From positions 558,001 to 622,000 of the forward strand of contig CBDBCB010000022.1 of NCBI GenBank assembly GCA_965202745.1: a stretch of 64,000 nucleotides of DNA, given 5' to 3'. Both the position numbers and the translations under genes were made by a program. This DNA comes from JACKII01 sp965202745. GTDB lineage: Bacteria > Pseudomonadota > Alphaproteobacteria > Bin95. This document shows positions 18,086-25,649 of this stretch, one piece after another; positions within the stretch are counted from its first letter, which is position 1; every line of letters begins with the position of its first letter. The notes beneath the pieces are model-generated. The model searched no databases and was not told the origin of the DNA. It saw nothing but the letters and a program-made list of their open reading frames with translations.

Positions 18086-19434
18086 ACAGTTGGTGATTTT
18101 CCTGAGGGGCGGCATATCATGGCGTTGTTCCCGCGCCGCAATTCTCGCTGAGAAAAGGCTATGCCCCATGACGAGAGATACCATCACCGCGTTGCCCCAT
18201 CCCAAGGGATTTTCCGCCGATCCACTGACGGATTTGATCCGTTCCGGGGCGCGGCAGTTGATCGAGCAAGCGCTTGAAGCTGAGTGGAGCGCATGGCTTG
18301 CGCCATTTTCCAATGAGACGACGTCCGAGGGGCCCGCGCGGGTCGTTCGTCACGCTCACCTGCCAGAACGAGAGGGAATGACCGGGATTGGCCCAGTGCC
18401 CGTGAAAGGGCCACGCGGGCGGGATCGTGATCGGCAGGCTGAGAAGGGTCGGTTCTCTTCTTCGATCCTGCCACCGTATCTGCGCAAGGCGAAGTCCGTC
18501 GAGGACTTACTGCCCTGGCTTTCCCTCAACGGCATTTCCACGGGCGATTTTCAGGCGGCCTTGGCCGCGCTGCTCGGGCCGAACGCGGCGGGCCTGTCGT
18601 CCCCCACCATCTCGCGGCTGAAGTCCGATTGGTGGGAGGAGTACGACCGCTGGCAGAAGCGCGATCTCAGCGCCCGGCGCATCGTCTATGTCTGGGCGGA
18701 TGGCGTCTATTTCCAGCCAAGGATGGAAGAAAAGCAATGTGTTCTGGTGCTGATCGGCGCGGATGAATGGGGCCGAAAGGAGATACTGGGGCTGATCGAC
18801 GGCTATCGCGAAAGGACCCAAAGCTGGCGCGCGCTCCTGCTCGACCTCAAGCGGCGCGGCCTCAATCACGCGCCCGATCTCGCGGTAGGCGACGGTGCAC
18901 TGGGCTTCTGGGCCGCCCTTCGCGCGGTCTTCGGCGCGACCGCAGAACAGCGCTGCTGGTTCCATAAAACCGGCAATGGGCTGAAGGCAATGCCCCAATC
19001 GGTGCAAGCGAAAGCCAAAGGCCCCCTGCACGACATCTGGCAGGCAGAGACGAAGGCCGAAGCCATGGCGGCCTGCGATTTCTTCATCGAGACCTACGGC
19101 GTGAAAGACGAACAAGCGGTAGCCAAATGGATCAAAGACCGTGACGTGCTGCTGGCCTTCTATGATTTCCCGGCAGAACAGTGGAAACACATCAGAACCA
19201 CCCATCCCATCGAAAGCGCCTTCGCGACGGTGTGTCACCGGACAGGTAAAACCAAAGGCTGTCTGAGCCGAAAGACCGCCCTCGCCATGGCGGTCAGGCT
19301 CCTGATGTCAGCGCAGGGCAAATGGCGAAAGCGCGACGGCGCAAATCGCATGCCTGGGATAATCCAGGGCATTGCATTCATCGACGGGATCAAACAAATG
19401 CAAAACGCCGCCTGATCAAGCCGTCACCAACTTT
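18086..19434 (+). mobile_element. IS256-family insertion sequence, apparently complete
   Basis: The short inverted repeat AGTTGGTGA begins at 18088 and its complement TCACCAACT ends at 19432, enclosing one intact transposase gene. The further match of the ends is loose. I see no obvious 8-bp target duplication next to the repeats. A degraded relative sharing the right-end sequence CCGTCACCAACTTTC lies at 47,455-47,865. Confidence 0.82.
18168..19415 (+). CDS. IS256-family transposase
   Basis: This 415-residue DDE transposase (Mutator/MULE-related) starts at ATG 18168 (MTRDTITALPHPKGF); an upstream in-frame extension to 18090 would run across the terminal repeat. Catalytic-region features include the VYVWADGVYFQPRM segment (first Asp), LAVGDGALGFWAALRAVFG (second Asp) and the C-terminal HPIESAFATVCHRTGKTKG with Glu. 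The frame is complete, so this may be one of the few autonomous elements in the window. Confidence 0.9.
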   Translation: MTRDTITALPHPKGFSADPLTDLIRSGARQLIEQALEAEWSAWLAPFSNETTSEGPARVVRHAHLPEREGMTGIGPVPVKGPRGRDRDRQAEKGRFSSSILPPYLRKAKSVEDLLPWLSLNGISTGDFQAALAALLGPNAAGLSSPTISRLKSDWWEEYDRWQKRDLSARRIVYVWADGVYFQPRMEEKQCVLVLIGADEWGRKEILGLIDGYRERTQSWRALLLDLKRRGLNHAPDLAVGDGALGFWAALRAVFGATAEQRCWFHKTGNGLKAMPQSVQAKAKGPLHDIWQAETKAEAMAACDFFIETYGVKDEQAVAKWIKDRDVLLAFYDFPAEQWKHIRTTHPIESAFATVCHRTGKTKGCLSRKTALAMAVRLLMSAQGKWRKRDGANRMPGIIQGIAFIDGIKQMQNAA

Positions 19435-19472
19435 CCAGCATAGCTCGATGATGAGTATTAAAGGGCATTTCG

Positions 19473-20930
19473 ATGGATGGCTTTAGAACCTCTGTAGAAG
19501 GCGTAACTGCCAATGGCAGTTCGCGACCTAAATACTTGCACTCACCGTCGATTGTTCCTGGCGTTGTGTTAATCTCTGATTTATTATCGATAATTTTATC
19601 TGGTATACTTAGCTATCTATACTGGGTGGAATTCAATTCCTACGCGCTAGAATACTACATTTTTGCCGTATCATTCGTCGTCTTTGTCTCAATTATTCTT
19701 CTCGACCGCGGCGAGCTTTACAATCCTAGTGCCATTATGGGACCAATTTGGCGCTCTGACGGTATTTTGGTTGCTGTGGCGACCTCATTTTTGCTTTTCT
19801 TATCCATCGCCTTTTCCTTCAACGCGATCGAAATTTACGCCGATTCCTGGCTAATTGGTTTCGCAGTTACCAGTTTCCTGACGATATGGGTCGCGCGAGA
19901 CATTCTGCGGGAAGTGTTTGCCCTCTTAAGCAGGCGGCATGTTCTAGGGCGGTCACTCGTTGTATTGGGCTCTGGCCGGCAAGCCACTTTGTTTTTGAAG
20001 CGTTTGCACCTTGTTCAGCCACACTTCACCCACGTCGCGGGCGTATACGACTGGGACAAAGCCAACCAGCTGGCAGAAATCGAAGGCCATCGTATTGTCG
20101 GTGATTTGGATGATTTCGAAGAGGCCGCGCGCCGCGAAAAAATCGACGACATCGTCATTGCCATGCCGTGGAATGCCGAAACCGAAATCACCAAGGTAGT
20201 TGAGCGGCTAAAGGAATTGCCGGTCAGCGTGTTCGTGTCGATGGACCTGGTCGGCTATCAATTGTCATACTGCCCGTCGATAGGCTCTAATCAAGAATTA
20301 CCGATGTTCGAGTTGGTTCAGCGCCCAATTTCAGGTTGGGGCTCGATCCTCAAGCGAATTGAAGACCTGGGATTAGCGATTCTGGCACTGATACTGTTAT
20401 CACCGTTACTGGGGCTAGTCGCCTTGCTGATCAAGTTGGACAGCCCAGGGCCCATCCTGTTCCGGCAGGCCCGGCTTGGCTTCAACAATCAACAGTTCGA
20501 CATTTTTAAGTTCCGCTCCATGTATCACCGCGAAATTCCGGAAAACCGGGTGAAGCAGGTCTCCAAAGGAGACCCCCGCATCACCAAGATCGGACGGTTC
20601 ATTCGACGAACATCCATCGACGAGCTACCGCAGCTTTTCAACGTGATCAACGGCTCCATGTCCCTGGTCGGACCACGGCCCCATGCGCTCAGTCACAATG
20701 AAGAGTTCGCCCAGAAAGTCCGAGGCTACATTGCTCGCCACAGAGTAAAGCCCGGCATCACTGGCTGGGCCCAGGTCAATGGCTGGCGCGGCGAGACGGA
20801 CACGCTGGAGAAAATCCAGAATCGCACCGAGCATGACACCTACTACACCGACAATTGGTCGTTGGCCTTTGACATCCGCATCCTGGTCCTGACCGTGGTT
20901 AGCGTGCTGTTTCACAAATCGGCGTACTAG
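19473..20930 (+). CDS. Polyprenyl-phosphate hexose-1-phosphate transferase (exopolysaccharide priming enzyme)
   Basis: This 485-residue protein of the WcaJ/PssY type transfers a sugar-1-phosphate to undecaprenyl phosphate, the first step of exopolysaccharide assembly on the inner membrane. The N-terminal third has about five membrane segments. A nucleotide-binding-like domain follows (residues about 165-270). The last 200 residues are the bacterial sugar transferase domain with FKFRSMYHREIPEN, SIDELPQLFNVINGSMSLVG, GPRPHALSHNEE and RHRVKPGITGWAQVNG. Codon use is more AT-rich in the first 300 bp than in its neighbours. It stands alone, without other polysaccharide genes, directly after an IS256 element. 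Confidence 0.92.
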   Translation: MDGFRTSVEGVTANGSSRPKYLHSPSIVPGVVLISDLLSIILSGILSYLYWVEFNSYALEYYIFAVSFVVFVSIILLDRGELYNPSAIMGPIWRSDGILVAVATSFLLFLSIAFSFNAIEIYADSWLIGFAVTSFLTIWVARDILREVFALLSRRHVLGRSLVVLGSGRQATLFLKRLHLVQPHFTHVAGVYDWDKANQLAEIEGHRIVGDLDDFEEAARREKIDDIVIAMPWNAETEITKVVERLKELPVSVFVSMDLVGYQLSYCPSIGSNQELPMFELVQRPISGWGSILKRIEDLGLAILALILLSPLLGLVALLIKLDSPGPILFRQARLGFNNQQFDIFKFRSMYHREIPENRVKQVSKGDPRITKIGRFIRRTSIDELPQLFNVINGSMSLVGPRPHALSHNEEFAQKVRGYIARHRVKPGITGWAQVNGWRGETDTLEKIQNRTEHDTYYTDNWSLAFDIRILVLTVVSVLFHKSAY

Positions 20931-20940
20931 AGCATCTGCG

Positions 20941-20975
20941 AAAGAAAAAGCCGGATCGCAGTGACGCGACCCGGC
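20941..20975 (-). terminator. Rho-independent terminator for sodB
   Basis: Read on the minus strand, GCCGGGTCGC pairs with GCGATCCGGC (nine of ten) around a six-base loop and is followed at once by TTTTTCTTT. It lies about 130 bp downstream of the sodB stop, on the correct strand and orientation. Confidence 0.72.
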
Positions 20976-21103
20976 CATATTCATTCCCGGCCGACCCCGT
21001 GGTAAACGGGACCGGCTGGCAGTAGCGCTCAGCCTAGTGGTTCGATGGAAAGAGTGGGCTGATTCACTAAGCGCTTGCTGATGCAAGCGTTTCGATCAGA
21101 CTA

Positions 21104-21700
21104 CTAGAGGCTCTTCGCCACCGCTTCCCAGTCAACCATGTTGTCCAGAAACGCCTTGACGTAGTCGGGACGGCGGTTACGGTAATCGATGTAGTAGCTG
21201 TGCTCCCACACGTCGCAGCCGAGCAGCGCGGTCTGGCCGTCGAAGCAGAGCGGGTTCACGCCGTTCGGGGTGGAGGTCACTTCCAGCTTACCGCTGGCAG
21301 TAGAAACCAGCCAGCACCAGCCGCTGCCGAACTGGCCGGCACCCTTGGCAATGAAGGCTTCCTTGAACGCATCGACCGAGCCAAAGCTGTCAACCACGCG
21401 CTTTTCCAGCTCGCCCGGCATCGCACCGCCGCCATTCGGTTTCATCCACGCCCAGAACAGGCCATGGTTCCAATGCTGCGAGGAATTGTTGAAAATGCCG
21501 GCCTTGTCGGCGACGTTGTAGGTCTTCTTGACGATGTCTTCGAGCGCCATGTTCTCGAATTCAGTGCCCTTCACCAGGTTGTTCAGGTTAACAACGTAGG
21601 TGTTATGGTGCTTGCCATGGTGGAATTCCAGGGTCTCCTGGGACATATACGGGCCAAGCGCGTCAATCGCATACGGCAGATCAGGCAGAGTGTGAGCCAT
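21104..21700 (-). CDS. sodB: Superoxide dismutase, Fe type
   Basis: This 198-residue Fe/Mn-family superoxide dismutase converts superoxide to peroxide and oxygen. Metal ligands are in their usual contexts: His in LEFHHGKHHNTYV (about 27), His in SSQHWNHGLFW (about 74), and Asp and His in GCDVWEHSYYIDYRN (about 157-161). The Gln before HWNH at the position discriminating Fe from Mn enzymes suggests Fe. I choose the ATG at 21700 (MAHTLPDLPYAIDAL) because homology begins there and AGGGAAAAACC precedes it. The longer upstream frame is not supported. A terminator follows at 20,941-20,975. Confidence 0.95.
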   Translation of the reverse strand: MAHTLPDLPYAIDALGPYMSQETLEFHHGKHHNTYVVNLNNLVKGTEFENMALEDIVKKTYNVADKAGIFNNSSQHWNHGLFWAWMKPNGGGAMPGELEKRVVDSFGSVDAFKEAFIAKGAGQFGSGWCWLVSTASGKLEVTSTPNGVNPLCFDGQTALLGCDVWEHSYYIDYRNRRPDYVKAFLDNMVDWEAVAKSL

Positions 21701-21784
21701 GGTTTTTCCCTTTAGTGAATTGCAACAGATGGAACGGTCCAACGCCGCGGGACCATTTCCGGACCCGCTACTAATTAAGCCGGG

Positions 21785-22609
21785 TTGCTGATCGTGTCGA
21801 GTGCCCCGCTCACACCATCCGCCATCCACTGCCGCGACCTGGCGCGCAGGGTCAGCCCGGACCGTGCCTTGCTGGCGGAATTAGCCCCGTTAACAGCACG
21901 GCCTGGCATTTGGGCCATCGCCTCGTTCGATTGGGGAGTTGCCCGAATTCCTGACCTGGTCAGCGAGCCGATGCTGGGAGCCATCCGCCGCCAATGGTGG
22001 CGCGATGCCTGGGCGGAGATTGAAGCAGGTCAACCCCGCCGCCACCCCGTTGTCAAGGCACTTGCGGCGGTCCATCAAGTCACACCGCTGCCGCTTCAAG
22101 CTGTCGAGCGCTATTTGGATGCGCGGGAGGCCGAGCAGGATGGACCGCCGGAAACTCTGGTGGACATGCAGTCCCGGGCGGCGGCGGTCGGCGGCGGCAT
22201 CGCGCTTTTAGAAGCCGCCGCTTTGGGTAGGGCCCACGCCACGGCGGAGGCTATCGGCACGTCCTGGGTTATGCTGGGAGAGTTACGCGCTTTGCCCTTG
22301 CGCCTGAAACACGGTCGGCACGGACTGCCCGCGGATCGGGCGGCGGCTCTGGAACATAACCTTGAGCAACTGAACCCGGAGGCCCTCGGCGCAGACTTCA
22401 CAGCGCTGGTTCGGGAAATCTGCCAGGCGGCCATGGCAAAGTCGCTCGCCGGCGGCGGCCTGCCCCCCCTGTTCCGGGGTTATGCCAGGCTGGGCCATCA
22501 CTATGCCGGGCGCTTGCAGAATGCTGGGTGGAACCCGTTTGCCGAGAGCATCAATGCGCCGACTCTGGGCAGGGCGTGGAGCGTGGCTCGTGTTAAATTC
22601 GGTTTTTAG
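21785..22609 (+). CDS. Squalene/phytoene synthase-family protein (NDUFAF6-like)
   Basis: This protein of about 274 residues is related to trans-isoprenyl head-to-head synthases. The segment FDWGVARIPDLVSEPMLG followed by IRRQWWRDAW matches the NDUFAF6-like branch, where the Asp-rich motifs of true synthases are weak or absent. I cannot see two clear DxxxD motifs, so catalysis is uncertain. No ATG is available: the start is TTG 21785 or GTG 21794. The next gene is an FAD oxidoreductase of the kind often paired with squalene-type synthases, which hints at lipid or hopanoid work, but the partner is truncated. Confidence 0.75.
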   Translation: MLIVSSAPLTPSAIHCRDLARRVSPDRALLAELAPLTARPGIWAIASFDWGVARIPDLVSEPMLGAIRRQWWRDAWAEIEAGQPRRHPVVKALAAVHQVTPLPLQAVERYLDAREAEQDGPPETLVDMQSRAAAVGGGIALLEAAALGRAHATAEAIGTSWVMLGELRALPLRLKHGRHGLPADRAAALEHNLEQLNPEALGADFTALVREICQAAMAKSLAGGGLPPLFRGYARLGHHYAGRLQNAGWNPFAESINAPTLGRAWSVARVKFGF

Positions 22610-22621
22610 AGGCCAGCAACC

Positions 22622-23079
22622 ATGAGCCAAAAACGCAAAATCGCCGTTCTAGGCGGCGGCATGGGCGCGATCTCGGCGGCCTTTGCCCTGACCCGGCTGC
22701 CGGACTGGTCTTCGCGGTTCGAGATCACAATCTATCAACGGGGCTGGCGGCTTGGTGGCAAAGCTGCCAGCGGCCGGAATATGGCCGCCTATGGCCGTGT
22801 AGAGGAACAGGGCCTGCACATCTGGTCCGGCGCTTTCAACCAATCGATCGCCATGATGCGGGAGTGCTACAGCGCGATGCCGGAGCTTGGTCTGCGCAAG
22901 CCTGAAGCAGTACTTGGCACATTCGATAAGGCGTTCAAACCGTTAAACCACCTGTTCATTCCTGAAACTTTTCAGACTCCGAATGGCATCGCGCGGCAAG
23001 AACCATGGCGCATCAATGCAACGGCAGAGGCGACGTCAGAGACGCCGACCGAACCAGACAATCAGACCCCCCAATTTTT
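22622..23079 (+). pseudogene. FAD-dependent oxidoreductase (squalene/phytoene desaturase-like), truncated by IS1595
   Basis: The first about 150 residues show the dinucleotide-binding fold (KIAVLGGGMGAISAAFAL, then YQRGWRLGGKAASGRN) and the VEEQGLHIWSG segment typical of large FAD amine-oxidase-like enzymes near isoprenoid genes. After TEPDNQTPQ the frame enters IS1595 copy A at 23080 and soon stops. The remaining several hundred codons are not on the other side of the element, so the insertion was accompanied by a deletion or rearrangement. Confidence 0.85.
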
Positions 23080-23160
23080 GGGAATTATATCTCTAAGTAA
23101 CATTTTCCTATTACCCCATTTGATTCTATGATTTACCATAGAGTCACATTAGGAGGAAAC

Positions 23161-24132
23161 ATGGCAAAAAATGCACCGGGACGACATGAGCGGAATGGTC
23201 TGACGCTTTTGCAAATTGCAGAAATGTTCGGGGATGAAGAAAAGGCGCGGAAATGGATTGAGGCCCAGCACTGGCCGGAAGGGCCACACTGTCCTCACTG
23301 CGGTTCTATCAATGTAAAAGTCGGCGTGGCCCACAAGAGCATGACGCATCGCTGCAATGACTGCCCGAAAAAGCCGATGTTCACTGTTCGGGTTGGCAAT
23401 ATCATGCAGGGATCAAAGCTACCCTATCGTGTCTGGGCGGTTGGGCTTTACCTGTTCGCCACCAATCTCAAGGGTATCTCTAGCATGAAGCTGCATCGTG
23501 AGCTCGGGATTGGGCAGAAGGCCGCTTGGTTCATGCTGCACCGTCTCCGTGAGGCTCATGGGTCCAATAGTCCAGTTTTCAAAGGTCCAGTTGAAGCGGA
23601 TGAAACCTACATGGGTGGTAAGGAACAGAACAAACACGCTAGCAAAAAACTCAAGGCCGGCCGCGGCGCGGTGGGCAAAACCGCCGTGGCCGGGATCAAG
23701 GATCGCAACTCCGGCCGCGTGGTTGCCAAGGTGGTTGAAAGAACCGCTGCGCATACACTACAAGATTTTGTGACCAATCATACTACCAAGGATGCCCAGG
23801 TATTCCCCGACGAGGCGCGCGCCTACAAGGGCATTAACAGGGCGCATCAAGCGGTCAAACACTCAATGGGTGAATACGTCCGTAACATGGCACATACAAA
23901 CGGTTTCGAAAGCTTCTGGGCACCGATGAAGCGTGGCTATCAGGGCATTTATCACAAGATGAGCCCCAAGCATCTACAACGCTATGTTAATGAGTTCTCT
24001 AGCCGTCACAACAGACGTCCCAAGGATACCATTGACCAGATGAGCGATTTGGTTTGTAGCATGGCGGGAAAGCGTTTGCGCTACGTTGATTTGATTGCAG
24101 ATAATGGTTTGGAAAGCGGTTCTCGAACATGA
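23161..24132 (+). CDS. IS1595-family transposase (copy A)
   Basis: This 323-residue transposase of the ISXO2-like DDE class has an N-terminal zinc ribbon, CPHCGSINVKV near residues 41-51 and CNDCPKKPMFTVRVG near 66-80. The catalytic core includes PVEADETYMGGKEQNKH (first Asp near 145), and the later TNGFESFWAPMKRGYQGIYH segment carries the last acidic residue (Glu). ATG 23161 is chosen because AGGAGGAAAC precedes it; the frame opens 33 bp earlier. The gene is intact and identical to copy B as far as I can tell. Confidence 0.92.
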   Translation: MAKNAPGRHERNGLTLLQIAEMFGDEEKARKWIEAQHWPEGPHCPHCGSINVKVGVAHKSMTHRCNDCPKKPMFTVRVGNIMQGSKLPYRVWAVGLYLFATNLKGISSMKLHRELGIGQKAAWFMLHRLREAHGSNSPVFKGPVEADETYMGGKEQNKHASKKLKAGRGAVGKTAVAGIKDRNSGRVVAKVVERTAAHTLQDFVTNHTTKDAQVFPDEARAYKGINRAHQAVKHSMGEYVRNMAHTNGFESFWAPMKRGYQGIYHKMSPKHLQRYVNEFSSRHNRRPKDTIDQMSDLVCSMAGKRLRYVDLIADNGLESGSRT

Positions 24133-24323
24133 TATCGCAAACAATCAGTCTGTTCTTGAAATTATTGATGTTCAGTATGCGCGAATGCGGTTACTAACCT
24201 TTCAAAACATTCTTGAATATAAGCGGTTTCAGACACCTTCAATTGCACATGGGCATAGATAGTCTGAACCACAGCTCCCGTTCGGTTAAACCCCTATCTT
24301 ATGATCGCGAAAGGATAAGCCAA

Positions 24324-24497
24324 ATGACCAAACTCAAACCCAAAGACAGAACACTCTCTGAAAAACTAGCTGACTCTCACTACCAGCCGAGCAAGGCTGA
24401 AATGGAACAGGAATACGATATGCCCGGCGCGGAGATGAAAGACCTGCGCAACGCATTCTTCAAGGCGTCGCCGGATAGAAAATCAAAACCAGGTTAG
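24324..24497 (+). CDS. 57-residue charged protein carried by the IS1595 element (copy A)
   Basis: The frame from ATG 24324 is preceded by AAAGGATAAG. The product (MTKLKPKDRTLSEKLADSHY to SPDRKSKPG) is rich in Lys, Asp and Glu, with a probable central helix and no membrane segment. I do not recognise the family. It lies between the transposase and the internal terminal-repeat copy, inside what looks like the basic transposon. It is identical in copy B. It might be an accessory transposition or regulatory protein; that is a guess. Confidence 0.6.
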   Translation: MTKLKPKDRTLSEKLADSHYQPSKAEMEQEYDMPGAEMKDLRNAFFKASPDRKSKPG

Positions 24498-24510
24498 GAA
24501 TAATTCAGTG

Positions 24511-24535
24511 CAATGTTACTTAGAAATATAATTCC
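24511..24535 (-). repeat. Internal third copy of the IS1595 terminal repeat
   Basis: AATGTTACTTAGAAATATAA continuing to TTCC, read on the plus strand, is the complement of the left end GGAATTATATCTCTAAGTA with one mismatch. It matches the left end better than the outer right end does. It would close a basic 1,456-bp IS (23,080-24,535), leaving the lipoprotein region outside. The same sequence is in copy B at 35,210-35,234. Confidence 0.8.
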
Positions 24536-24571
24536 TATTCCCGTGTATTGACAAAATCTAAAGAAAAAATC

Positions 24572-24987
24572 ATGGAAATCACCCCTGCACTAGCGACTAT
24601 ATTATTCGGACTTCAATTAAGCGCTTGTTCAACAATCACACAAGGCACAGATCAAGAAATTTACATTTCCACATCCCCGATAGCGGCACAGTGTACGCTT
24701 GAGAGACAAGGTAAAAAATCGCTGAAATTGTCTCATCGCCTGGGCATGTAACAGTTACAAAAACCAAACACGATATAACGATTACCTGCAACAAAGATGG
24801 CTACCAAACCGCAACTTACCGCAACAATAGCGGTTGGGAATCTACTTCGGGTGCGGGAGGCATTCTATTGGATGTGATTTTAACCTGGGGCGCTAGCAGT
24901 GCTATCGATTCAATGACAGGTGCTGACAATAAATACGAACCATCTGTCTATATAACGTTAATTCCAATTCAGGCCCCACCACAATAA
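24572..24987 (+). pseudogene. Lipoprotein cargo gene of the IS1595 element, frameshifted at an A-run (copy A)
   Basis: From ATG 24572 the product has a lipoprotein signal peptide (LFGLQLSAC lipobox), then STITQGTDQEIYISTSPIAA as in small bacterial surface lipoproteins with a PEGA-like fold. After RQGK the frame ends early at GMstop. Continuing in another frame from the six-A run near 24,710, the coding sequence reads IAEIVSSPGHVTVTKTKHDI, then TCNKDGYQ, and ends at 24987. Restoring one A gives a full protein of about 138 residues. Copy B has the same six As, so the lesion predates the last transposition, or slippage at the A-run makes the protein. Confidence 0.75.
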
Positions 24988-25337
24988 AGACAATGAGGTA
25001 GATCATTTCTTAAAATACCTATTCAGTTAGGCAAACGTCTAAACCGCGTTTGCCCTCTGAACATCCAGCTCTCTTTTCTTGAACACCCCTATATTCTTAA
25101 ATGTTACTTAGAGATGTAATCCCTCTTTTTAAAAATAACAATTGATACAGAATCGGGAAAAACATAAACAAAACTTTTCTAAACACCTAGGGTCCGGCTG
25201 TGCGATTGAAGCCCCAACTTTTTGCCGCCTGGCAAGTGCGGTTGCAACCGCTCGGCATCGTATATAGGAAATAAATCCGTACTCTCCAAGCCGCACCGGC
25301 CGCGGTCCGCGATCCGGGACTCGATGCCGGGTGCGAT

Positions 25338-25388
25338 GATCGGGTAAATCTGCTCTAAGTTTAAGATTTCGAGCAAATTTACCCGATC
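25338..25388. repeat. Inverted repeat, 18-bp arms
   Basis: GATCGGGTAAATCTGCTC (25338-25355) faces GAGCAAATTTACCCGATC (25371-25388), matching at 17 of 18 positions around a 15-nt AT-rich loop. No T-run follows on either strand, so it does not look like a simple terminator. A protein-binding site or a mobile-element footprint is possible. Confidence 0.7.
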
Positions 25389-25445
25389 CAAACGGATCAA
25401 GATCTGCTCGAAAAGGTTGCTGAAAGGCCTTTCGGTTCCTGAGCG

Positions 25446-25550
25446 CCATCCTTCGAGACGCTCCTTCGGGGCTCCTCAAGATGAAGGTAAGCTATTGAAG
25501 AGATAGACTTCATGCTGAGGAGTGGGCCGCCAGGCTCGCGTCTCGAAGCA
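25446..25550. repeat. REP-like inverted repeat pair
   Basis: CCATCCTTCGAGACGCTCC, then GGGGCTCCTCAAGATGAAGG, is followed 20 bp later by an approximate inverse: CTTCATGCTGAGGAGTGGGC, then CGCGTCTCGAAGCA. This is the dispersed repeat style (CTTCGAGACGC and GCTCCTCAGGATGA) seen throughout many alphaproteobacterial genomes. It lies immediately before the synthetase gene. Confidence 0.7.
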
Positions 25551-25649
25551 CGAAGTCGAGCGTCTGGCACACTTTTTCAGCAACCTGCTAGAGTGCGGCA
25601 ACCGGCAGGCCCGAACGCCGGAATTGAAAGAGTCGAGGAACGCCACGCC

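Larger units (their letters stand above)
23080..25123 (+). mobile_element. IS1595-family element with lipoprotein cargo, copy A
   Basis: This 2,044-bp unit is repeated at 33,779-35,822 (constant offset 10,699). The only difference I noticed is G at 24830 against A at 35529. The left end GGGAATTATATCTCTAAGTA is inverted at the right end (GGGATTACATCTCTAAGTA read on the minus strand). It contains a transposase, a small basic protein and a lipoprotein reading frame. A third terminal-repeat-like sequence lies inside, at 24,511-24,535. No convincing 8-bp target duplication is present. Identity continues a few bases further left (AATTTTT) in both copies. Confidence 0.9.
25124..25649. other. 525-bp intergenic stretch with inverted repeats
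   Basis: No protein-like frame is convincing before the acyl-CoA synthetase start. The stretch holds an 18-bp inverted repeat (25,338-25,388) and a REP-like pair (25,446-25,550), listed separately. The part next to the IS (25,124-25,330) shows nothing I recognise. Confidence 0.5.

Noticed and set aside
21071..21090. CGCTTGC/GCAAGCG hairpin as terminator of the glycosylphosphotransferase gene
   Set aside because: A 7-bp stem without a clear T-run on the plus strand; too weak to list. The minus-strand terminator at 20,941-20,975 is better supported.
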